64,000 nt of DNA. It comes from Ammonifex thiophilus (GTDB lineage Bacteria > Bacillota > Desulfotomaculia > Desulfotomaculales > Ammonificaceae). A program made the position numbers and the translations under genes. Where the stretch lies: NCBI RefSeq assembly GCF_003368535.1, contig NZ_QSLN01000003.1, positions 1 through 64,000 of the forward strand, in the 5' to 3' direction. Positions 57,824 to 64,000 of this stretch are shown here, in pieces. The notes under the pieces are model-generated. The model ran no database searches. It was not told the origin of the DNA and saw nothing but the letters and a program-made list of their open reading frames with translations. The first letter of the stretch is position 1, and each line of letters starts with the position of its first letter.

Positions 57824-59671
57824 ATGTGGAAACCGAAATCGCTGCGCCTGCGCGTTCTGGGGCTGCTGGTGGTAAGCCTGGTGGCCTACGCCGTGGCAGC
57901 TTCCGTAGCCACTTCGGCCATACTGGAGCGCTGTGCCGAGGAAGGGGCTTTGAGCAAGGTCAAGGCAGACCTCAACCTGGCCGAAGCCTTCATAGATTCT
58001 CTTTACCCCGGCCCCTGGGAGAAAAAGGGGGACAAGCTTTACAAAGGAAATGTGCTGATGAATAACAACCACGTAGTCAACCGAATAACCGCCCTCACCG
58101 GCGACACCTGCACCATTTTTCTGGAAGATGTGCGGATAGCCACCACCGTCCCCGGACCTTCCGGCAAGCCGGCAGTGGGCACCAAGCTTTCCCCCGAGGT
58201 AGCCCAGGTGGTCCTGAACGAAGGAAAGGACTACTACGGTCCTGCCATCGTGGTGGGCAAGCCCTATCAAACCGCCTACCGGCCTTTGCGCAACTCCAAG
58301 GGTGAGATCGTGGGCATCCTTTACGTGGGCACCCCTCAGGCACAAATAAGGAGCATGGTCTACCGGCTTCTGACCAGCAAAGCCCTCCTGCTAGCAGGAC
58401 TTCTGGTGGTCTTGGGCACGATCACCACCGTCACCTTTGCCCGCTGGTTTTCTCCCCTGGAAGAAATCTCTCAGGCTCTGCGCGCCGTGGCGCGGGGGGA
58501 CTACAGTCAGCCCCTCGCTCCCAGCCGCTACACCGAGTTCGAAGGGATCATAGACGCAGTGGAGCGCATGCGTTGCGACATTAAGCAAACCTTCAATCGG
58601 CTTAACGACCTTTCCAACTTCGGCATGCGGGCCGCCGCTCTGGTGATGGAACCGGAGGCTATTGAGCTCTTGGTCCATTACCTCAAGAGGCTGAGGGTAG
58701 ATGAGGTGATAGTGGTTCTCATCGATGAAAAAAGCGGCAAGGGGCAGGTGGTGGCCACCTATTCCTCCGCTACCGGCAGAACGGAGTACTTCGGCGAGCA
58801 GTGTCCCCATCATCCCACACCGGCCCTTAACGAGGTGAACCTCTGCTACGTGGTGCGCATCTTGGCTCCTTACTGCGTCGACGACGTAAACGAGGAACTG
58901 GGCTGCCGCTACGCCTGCAGCGTGAACCCAGAGGTGAAAAGCTATGTTTGTTACCCTATGGCTGTAGGAGGCCGTACTTTGGGCTGGGTGCGAGTAGGGA
59001 GCCGGCAGCCGCACTTCTTCGATGCCGAGACCAAACGGAGTATCGAAGGTTACGTATCCATCACCGCCGCCATGATTTCCAACCTGCGCCTGAGCGAGCT
59101 CAACCGTCGCCTGTCTCTGATAGATCCGCTCACCCAACTATACAACCGCCGCTTTCTGGAAGAGTACTTAGCCCATCTGGTGGTGGAAGCTCAGCGCCTG
59201 AACCGCCCCTTTAGCATCCTCTTCGTCGATGTGGACCAGTTTAAAAACGTCAATGACTTCTACGGACACGAAGTCGGGGATATCGCCTTGACTCTATTGG
59301 CCCAGACCATCAAGCAGACCCTACGCGATAACGACATAGTGGTGCGCTACGGAGGGGAGGAATTTATCGCCATCTTGCCCGGTACCGACCTGGAAGGAGC
59401 AGCGCAGGCGGCAGAGAAAGTACGTCGCGCCGTAGCTGAGACTCCTATATGCCTGGAGTCGGGGGAGAACATTTTCCTCACGGTCAGCATAGGGGTGGCT
59501 CAATACCGCATCGGTCTGAATCCGGAAGAGGTCATACAGCGCGCCGACGAAGCTATGTACCAGGCCAAACTTAAAGGGAAGAATTTAGTGGTGGCCTACC
59601 ATGAGGGGGAGAATAGGTTCATAGTAAAAACCCCCAAGGATACCAACGACACCCCTCTTTCTCCTCACTAA
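57824..59671 (+). CDS. Membrane diguanylate cyclase: Cache, HAMP, GAF, GGDEF, 615 aa
   Basis: TM1 ~10-30; extracellular single Cache domain ~40-175 (TALTGDTCTIFLEDVRIATT, NEGKDYYGPAIVVGKPYQTA); TM2 ~185-205; HAMP ~206-260; GAF ~265-425; GGDEF ~440-605 with signature RYGGEEFIAILPG and metal Asp in FVDVDQFKNVND. The GAF has clustered Cys (EQC, NLC, PYC, GCRYAC, YVC), suggestive of a metal or redox cofactor. Makes c-di-GMP in response to an outside ligand and possibly redox state. Confidence 0.92.
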   Translation: MWKPKSLRLRVLGLLVVSLVAYAVAASVATSAILERCAEEGALSKVKADLNLAEAFIDSLYPGPWEKKGDKLYKGNVLMNNNHVVNRITALTGDTCTIFLEDVRIATTVPGPSGKPAVGTKLSPEVAQVVLNEGKDYYGPAIVVGKPYQTAYRPLRNSKGEIVGILYVGTPQAQIRSMVYRLLTSKALLLAGLLVVLGTITTVTFARWFSPLEEISQALRAVARGDYSQPLAPSRYTEFEGIIDAVERMRCDIKQTFNRLNDLSNFGMRAAALVMEPEAIELLVHYLKRLRVDEVIVVLIDEKSGKGQVVATYSSATGRTEYFGEQCPHHPTPALNEVNLCYVVRILAPYCVDDVNEELGCRYACSVNPEVKSYVCYPMAVGGRTLGWVRVGSRQPHFFDAETKRSIEGYVSITAAMISNLRLSELNRRLSLIDPLTQLYNRRFLEEYLAHLVVEAQRLNRPFSILFVDVDQFKNVNDFYGHEVGDIALTLLAQTIKQTLRDNDIVVRYGGEEFIAILPGTDLEGAAQAAEKVRRAVAETPICLESGENIFLTVSIGVAQYRIGLNPEEVIQRADEAMYQAKLKGKNLVVAYHEGENRFIVKTPKDTNDTPLSPH

Positions 59672-60114
59672 GGGGAGAGGGCTAAATCCACTGCCTCTGA
59701 AGGAGAAGAGGCAGGTATAACCCCTGGGATACCGGGAAAAGAAAAGGCAAGCCCTATCACCTTCTTTCCCCGCTTCAGCGCCAGAGCCACCTCCGAGAGG
59801 GTGCCGTAACCGCCCCCCACGGCGATGAGGACATCGGCCGCACAGGCAATTACGGCGTTGCGCGCCTCACCCAGCCCGGTGGGCAAAGAGAAGGAAAGGT
59901 AGGGATTGCCTTCGCTCCGGCTTGTCCCCGGGAGGATACCGATTACTAGGCCTCCTTCCTCCCGGACTCCCCGGGCCACCTCGGCCATCACCCCTCCTCT
60001 CCCCCCACACAGGACCACTGCCTTTCGCCGGGCCAGCTCCTTACCTACTTCGTAAGCCAAGCTACCTATTTCCGGCGAGCACTCGCCCGAACCCACCACT
60101 GCCACGTAGCGCAC
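59668..60114 (-). CDS. LOG-like Rossmann protein (TIGR00725 family), 148 aa
   Basis: Rossmann start MRYVAVVGSGECSPEIGSLA and nucleotide motif AVGGGYGTLSEVALAL (PGGxGTxxE variant) as in the TIGR00725/YvdD-like group. Catalysis unknown; relatives include cytokinin-riboside phosphoribohydrolases. Overlaps the GGDEF gene 3' end convergently by 4 bp. Confidence 0.85.
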   Translation of the reverse strand: MRYVAVVGSGECSPEIGSLAYEVGKELARRKAVVLCGGRGGVMAEVARGVREEGGLVIGILPGTSRSEGNPYLSFSLPTGLGEARNAVIACAADVLIAVGGGYGTLSEVALALKRGKKVIGLAFSFPGIPGVIPASSPSEAVDLALSP

Positions 60115-60136
60115 CTTAAATTCGAACCCCCGAACC

Positions 60137-60799
60137 TTAGATGTTGGGCTCCAGCCAGGTCGCCGGGTGGGTTTCCCGGAAGTTGAGGTAAAAGGTGAGA
60201 ATCTCCAACTTGATGGTAAGGTCGATGTTGCGCACTATCACATGAGGAGGGACTCGTACGGCCACCGAACCGAAAGTCAAGAGAGCCTCCACACCACTTC
60301 TCACTAGAATATCGGCCACTTCTTGGACCGCCTGCTGGGGCACGGCAATTATCCCGATGCGCACCCCGTGCTCCTTCACCACTTCGGGTATTTTTTCTAC
60401 CGGGAGCACTTCCAAGTCCTGGATGCGCTTGCCGATTTTAAGCAGATCGTTATCGAAAACTCCCACGATGTGGAAGCCACGGTCGCGAAAACCCCGGTAG
60501 GCGCACAAAGCGGTACCAAGGTTACCCGCTCCTACCACCACTACCGGCCAGGGATGAGTGAGACCTAGGATGCGGTGGAGATAGTGAATGAGATCTTTAA
60601 CATTATAGCCCACCCCGCGGGTGCCGAATTCGCCGAAGTAGGCCAGATCCTTCCTGACCTGCGCCGGGCTCACTCCCACGCCTTTGGCGATTTCCCCGGA
60701 AGATATGGTCGTGACCCCGTTTTTATCTAGTTGCTCCAAATAGCGGGAGTAAACCGAAAGTCGCCCGATGGTTGCTTCCGGAACGCGCAAGACTTTCAA
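60137..60799 (-). CDS. rex: Redox-sensing repressor Rex, 220 aa
   Basis: Winged helix with [20 protein letters not shown], Rossmann loop [19 protein letters not shown] and the domain-swapped C-terminal helix ([20 protein letters not shown]). Senses NADH/NAD+ and controls fermentation genes. ATG at 60799 after a leader preceded by a consensus promoter. Confidence 0.95.
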   Translation of the reverse strand: MKVLRVPEATIGRLSVYSRYLEQLDKNGVTTISSGEIAKGVGVSPAQVRKDLAYFGEFGTRGVGYNVKDLIHYLHRILGLTHPWPVVVVGAGNLGTALCAYRGFRDRGFHIVGVFDNDLLKIGKRIQDLEVLPVEKIPEVVKEHGVRIGIIAVPQQAVQEVADILVRSGVEALLTFGSVAVRVPPHVIVRNIDLTIKLEILTFYLNFRETHPATWLEPNI

Positions 60800-60865
60800 T
60801 CTTATTCCCCCTTACGCTTTCCAATCGTCCGTTTTACAAGGTGCTTGCTCTTTTTTCCTAGCTCA

Positions 60866-60916
60866 TTGTGAGTACTTACGCTCTTTCATTATAAAAAAAC
60901 TTTTTTTAGCTGTCAA
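60866..60916 (-). promoter_or_regulatory. rex promoter with a Rex-like operator
   Basis: Minus strand TTGACA (60916-60911), exactly 17 bases, TATAAT (60893-60888): a perfect sigma-A promoter. Just downstream is GTAAGTACTCACAA (60879-60866), half of which matches the Rex site TTGTGA-N4; autoregulation is likely. Confidence 0.75.
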
Positions 60917-60945
60917 TGCTTTTTGAGAAAAAAGGCGCAATCCCC

Positions 60946-61593
60946 TTAAATCGACTTAAATTCCTGAATAACGACACGGGGATCGGGGGCAGCGAAAACC
61001 GCCGTGCCGGCCACCAGCACCGTAGCCCCCGCCTTCACCGCTAGAGATGCCGTTTGCCGGTTTACTCCTCCATCTACGGCAATCTCCACGGCCAGCCCTC
61101 GCTCTTCTATCCAGGAGCGCAGAAGGCTTATCTTGGGAAGAACGGCGGGTATGAAAGACTGCCCGCCGAAGCCGGGATTTACCGACATCACCAATACCAG
61201 GTCCACTAGGTTCAGCACATACTCTACCGCTTGTGGCGGAGTGGCGGGGTTGAGGGCCACGCCGGCACGGCAGCCGTTCTCTTTTATGACGGTAAGGGTG
61301 CGGTGCAGGTGCCGACAGGCTTCCACGTGCACCGTGATCAGGTCGGCGCCGGCATTCACGAAATCTTTGATGTACCTTTCCGGGGCTTCGATCATCAGGT
61401 GCACATCGAAAAGCAAGCGGGAGTGCGGGCGCAGGGCCGCTATGAGCGGCGGCCCAAAAGTTATGTTAGGAACGAAGTGTCCGTCCATGACGTCCAGATG
61501 AAGGTAATCGGCACCTGCCTCCTCTACCCGCTCTACATCGCGGCGAAGATGGGAAAAATCGGCCGAGAGAAGGGAAGGGGCCACCTTGATCAA
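60946..61593 (-). CDS. rpe: Ribulose-phosphate 3-epimerase, 215 aa
   Basis: TTG at 61593 follows GAAAGGAGAAGG and overlaps the rsgA stop. TIM-barrel with metal ligands: LSADFSHL, LHLDVMDGHFVPNI, DVHLMI, VNPGFGGQ, and VDGGV near the end. Interconverts ribulose-5-P and xylulose-5-P. Confidence 0.95.
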   Translation of the reverse strand: MIKVAPSLLSADFSHLRRDVERVEEAGADYLHLDVMDGHFVPNITFGPPLIAALRPHSRLLFDVHLMIEAPERYIKDFVNAGADLITVHVEACRHLHRTLTVIKENGCRAGVALNPATPPQAVEYVLNLVDLVLVMSVNPGFGGQSFIPAVLPKISLLRSWIEERGLAVEIAVDGGVNRQTASLAVKAGATVLVAGTAVFAAPDPRVVIQEFKSI

Positions 61594-62468
61594 GAGAACC
61601 TTCTCCTTTCCCGCTCTAGAATTTCGCTCAGGAAGACTAGATAGTGCTGGTAGCGGAAGCGGGGGATTTTCCCTTCGGCCACCGCCTCCCGTACCGCGCA
61701 ACCGGGCTCGGCCTGGTGCAGGCAGTCGCTGAAACGACAACCGGTCCCAACCCGCGCGATTTCCGGAAAGTAAGCGGATAAAGAAGCCGGAGGAATGTCG
61801 GGGAGGTCGAGACTGGTGAAGCCGGGGGTGTCCACCACCAATCCTCCTATGTCCAGGGGCAGAAGCTCCACCAGGCGGGTGGTGTGGCGGCCGCGCCCGG
61901 TTTTGCGGCTGACTGGTGCCGTCTGCAGCTTGAGTCCAGGTTGGATGGCGTTGAGTAGGCTCGATTTGCCCACCCCTGAGGGACCGGCCAGCACCGTCAC
62001 CCGCTGGGAGAGGTGCCGCTTCAACTCTTCCAGCCCCTGGCCCGTCTTAGCGCTTACGGTAAGGAAGACGAATCCGGCTTCCTCATAGGCCCGCCTCTCT
62101 TCCTGGTAGAGGCCAGGGGAAGCCAAGTCGAGCTTGTTGAAGCAGATGATCGGCTTTATCTTGGCGCTCTGGCTCAGTACCAGAAAACGATCGAGAAGCT
62201 TGAAGTTGGGATCGGGCTCGGTGAAGGCGAAGACCAGGAGGGCCTGTTCCACGTTGGCCACCGGAGGACGATAAAGCTCCGTCTTACGCGGCAGTACCTT
62301 CTCCAGCACCCCCCTCTCCTCGTCCAGCGGAGAAAACTCCACTAGGTCCCCTACCAGTATCTTTTCTTCGGCCAATTTTCCTCGGCGCAGAGCCGCCCAT
62401 ACCTTGCCCGTATTCGGGTCTCTTATGAAGGCGAATCCACCGTGAATGCGGATGATCTGCCCTACCAA
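61590..62468 (-). CDS. rsgA: Ribosome small-subunit GTPase RsgA, 292 aa
   Basis: OB-fold N-terminus, circularly permuted GTPase with CFNKLDLA (G4) before GPSGVGKSSLLNAI (G1) and DTPGFTSLDLP (G3), then zinc motif CRFSDCLHQAEPGC. Helps 30S maturation. Located between prkC and rpe, as in most Firmicutes. Confidence 0.95.
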   Translation of the reverse strand: MVGQIIRIHGGFAFIRDPNTGKVWAALRRGKLAEEKILVGDLVEFSPLDEERGVLEKVLPRKTELYRPPVANVEQALLVFAFTEPDPNFKLLDRFLVLSQSAKIKPIICFNKLDLASPGLYQEERRAYEEAGFVFLTVSAKTGQGLEELKRHLSQRVTVLAGPSGVGKSSLLNAIQPGLKLQTAPVSRKTGRGRHTTRLVELLPLDIGGLVVDTPGFTSLDLPDIPPASLSAYFPEIARVGTGCRFSDCLHQAEPGCAVREAVAEGKIPRFRYQHYLVFLSEILERERRRFS

Positions 62469-62492
62469 GGGAAGTCTTGCTCCCCCCTTTAC

Positions 62493-64000
62493 CTAAAGAG
62501 TTTGTTCCTTGACCAGATTACCGTCTACATAAACGCTGATCTTGGCCTTGCCGTAGTAAGTCACTGTTTGCCTTAGGTGCTCCCCGGGCTGGCACGTTCC
62601 CTGATAAGCCTCTACCGTCCCCCTAGTATCCTGTACCACTATCTTAACCTCGTGCGTCTTACCATCAGGAGGCAGTACCAAGTTAACCGTGGCCTGCCGG
62701 GGGACGGGGCCTGGGCCGTCGCTAACGGTGAGTTGGACCTTGTCCCCCCGGCGTAAGATGGTCCCAGGCGGAGGCTGCTGGTCGCAAACGTAACCCGGCA
62801 GGTACTCATTGCTGGAGGTGTGCAGCACCTGGTCGTCAACGGTGAAGCCCGCCGCCAGAAGCTTGTTTTTCGCCGCCTCGAAAGTCATCCCCCGCACATC
62901 GGGCACCGCCTGGGTGGGAACTTCCGGTCCCCGACTCAAAACCAGGTCCACCCGCGTGCCCTTAGGCCGGGAAACGCCCGGTAGAGGATTCTGATCCACC
63001 ACCGTGCCCGTCGGCCGAGGGTCATAGGTCCACTGGGTCTGCCCCACCACGAACCCTTCGGCCTTCAGCACGGCTTCTGCCTCGGCCAAAGTCCGGTTGC
63101 GCACGTCAGGCACAGTGCGCATCTCCGGCCCCAGGCTCACGAGCAAGGTAATAAGCCGCCCTTTCTTCACCTTGGTGCCGGGGTCGACGTCCTGCTTTAT
63201 AACCTTGCCCTTTTCTACTTCGCTGTTATGGGCCTCCTCTACTTGCACCCGCAGACCGAGATCGGTCAGCATCTGCTTGGCCACCTCTACCGGCTTGCCG
63301 CGCACATCGGGAACCGTCACCTCGGGCACGTTGGTGTAGTGCTTGAGCCACCACCAGCCCCCCATGAAGGCCAGGAAAAGAGCCAGCAGAGGCAACAAAA
63401 GGTAGTAAAGCCACTTAATAGAACGAGGGTTCTTTTTCAAGTTCAACGCCTCCAAATCCCGAGCCAGCGCGGCCGCCGAAGGATAGCGAGCGGCGGGATT
63501 CTTGGCCATGGCCCGGGCCACTATTCGCTCCAGCGCCGGCGGCACACGGGGATTGAGCTGCGACAGAGGGGGAGGCTGCTCCTCCACATGCTTGAGCGCT
63601 ACCGCCACCGGGTTGTCCCCTGTAAAAGGAGGCCTGCCGGCCAGCATTTCGTAAATTACCGCTCCCAGGGAGTAGATGTCGGAGCGCGCATCTGCCGGTT
63701 CCCCGCGCGCCTGCTCCGGGGAGATGTATTCCACCGAGCCCAGGAAGGCACGGGTGGCAGCAATGGTGGTCCCCCTCAAAGTACGAGCGATGCCGAAGTC
63801 GGCCAGCTTGGCTTCCCCATCAGGGGTTATTAAGATGTTGTGGGGCTTGACGTCCCGATGGACTATTCCCCGTCGGTGCGCGTGTTCCAGCGCCGCGCAA
63901 ATATCCCTAGCTATCTTGATGGCCCAAGGGATGGTGATCTTGCCTTCCTGTATGAGGGTCTTTAGATCCTTACCCTCAACGTACTCCATCACCAAATAGT
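62493..64000 (-). CDS. prkC: PASTA-domain Ser/Thr protein kinase (PrkC), 5' end outside the window
   Basis: The visible part covers the kinase from the hinge (YLVMEYVEGKD) through RGIVHRDVKPHNILI and LADFGIARTLRG to the APE region, one membrane helix (about residues 200-220, YLLLPLLALFLAFMGGWW), then three PASTA domains (PDVRGKPVEVAKQML, PDVRNRTLAEAEAVL, PDVRGMTFEAAKNKL) and a short beta tail. Senses muropeptides, controls germination and wall metabolism. Roughly 100 N-terminal residues are missing. Confidence 0.95.
   Translation of the reverse strand, partial: YLVMEYVEGKDLKTLIQEGKITIPWAIKIARDICAALEHAHRRGIVHRDVKPHNILITPDGEAKLADFGIARTLRGTTIAATRAFLGSVEYISPEQARGEPADARSDIYSLGAVIYEMLAGRPPFTGDNPVAVALKHVEEQPPPLSQLNPRVPPALERIVARAMAKNPAARYPSAAALARDLEALNLKKNPRSIKWLYYLLLPLLALFLAFMGGWWWLKHYTNVPEVTVPDVRGKPVEVAKQMLTDLGLRVQVEEAHNSEVEKGKVIKQDVDPGTKVKKGRLITLLVSLGPEMRTVPDVRNRTLAEAEAVLKAEGFVVGQTQWTYDPRPTGTVVDQNPLPGVSRPKGTRVDLVLSRGPEVPTQAVPDVRGMTFEAAKNKLLAAGFTVDDQVLHTSSNEYLPGYVCDQQPPPGTILRRGDKVQLTVSDGPGPVPRQATVNLVLPPDGKTHEVKIVVQDTRGTVEAYQGTCQPGEHLRQTVTYYGKAKISVYVDGNLVKEQTL

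Noticed and set aside
1-64000. tRNA, rRNA, integrase, capsid or conjugation genes
   Set aside because: I looked for their typical motifs on both strands and found none that I could support within the window.

Overview
The window looks like the chromosome of a GC-rich, spore-lineage Clostridia/Peptococcia bacterium, probably thermophilic and Ammonifex-, Moorella- or Desulfotomaculum-like. The evidence is a sporulation cluster (spmA, ytfJ/gerW, a DUF2953 gene), Rex, RsgA next to a PASTA kinase, TrpB2 with LysA, GTG/TTG starts behind strong GGAGG sites, and two ATTGAAA-type CRISPR arrays. The organism name is an inference.

Region 1 (1 to about 29,092) is one end of a large mobile element of at least 29 kb whose other end lies left of the window. 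Nearly all genes are on the minus strand and concern DNA replication or processing: two winged-helix initiators (one with a DnaD-like C-terminus and six 23-bp iterons inside the gene), a G39P-like helicase loader, a CHC2 primase, SSB, a single-domain sliding-clamp fragment, a probable annealing protein, a ParB-like/DNA methyltransferase fusion, an S1 protein, HNH and PD-(D/E)XK-like proteins, and an IscB with its omega RNA. A divergent repressor plus ImmA-type protease (11974-12907) faces a strong minus-strand promoter whose first product is a GC-rich stretch of about 670 nt that looks like a large structured RNA. Cargo includes a YwgA/HD-hydrolase pair, a metallo-beta-lactamase-fold hydrolase, VapBC and two orphan antitoxin-like genes. 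No capsid, conjugation or integrase gene is visible.

The element border lies inside spmB: spmB is read normally from 29500 to about 29100, then stops within the conserved core. This resembles the skin and SP-beta elements that interrupt sporulation genes.

Region 2 (29.5-47.6 kb) carries an orphan pseudopilin, a lytic transglycosylase, a secreted chitobiase-fold protein, and two CRISPR arrays (11 and 13 repeats) with almost identical repeats and a shared leader of about 300 bp but no cas genes. The arrays bracket an ion and metal block: KhtU/KhtT-like antiporter, Ca2+ P-type ATPase, FeoAB, YjbQ, an HAD phosphatase and ZnuABC with its Fur-family regulator and operator. spmA (48.9-49.5 kb) is 19 kb away from spmB although the two are normally adjacent.

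Region 3 (47.6-64 kb) is ordinary core genome: RlmD-type methyltransferase; the minus-strand run trpB2, lysA, a DHH-CBS-nucleotidyltransferase fusion, an M50 protease, trpS, DUF2953, a Mth938-like gene, ytfJ and spmA; a Cache-HAMP-GAF-GGDEF protein; a LOG-like protein; Rex with a consensus promoter; and rpe, rsgA and prkC (cut by the window end).

Main points for follow-up: the spmB interruption, the candidate large RNA, the iteron origin inside the initiator gene, two families of GTGACC-containing sites, the intact IscB/omega RNA with a predictable guide, three overlapping leader peptides, and a tRNA nucleotidyltransferase domain lacking both catalytic aspartates.
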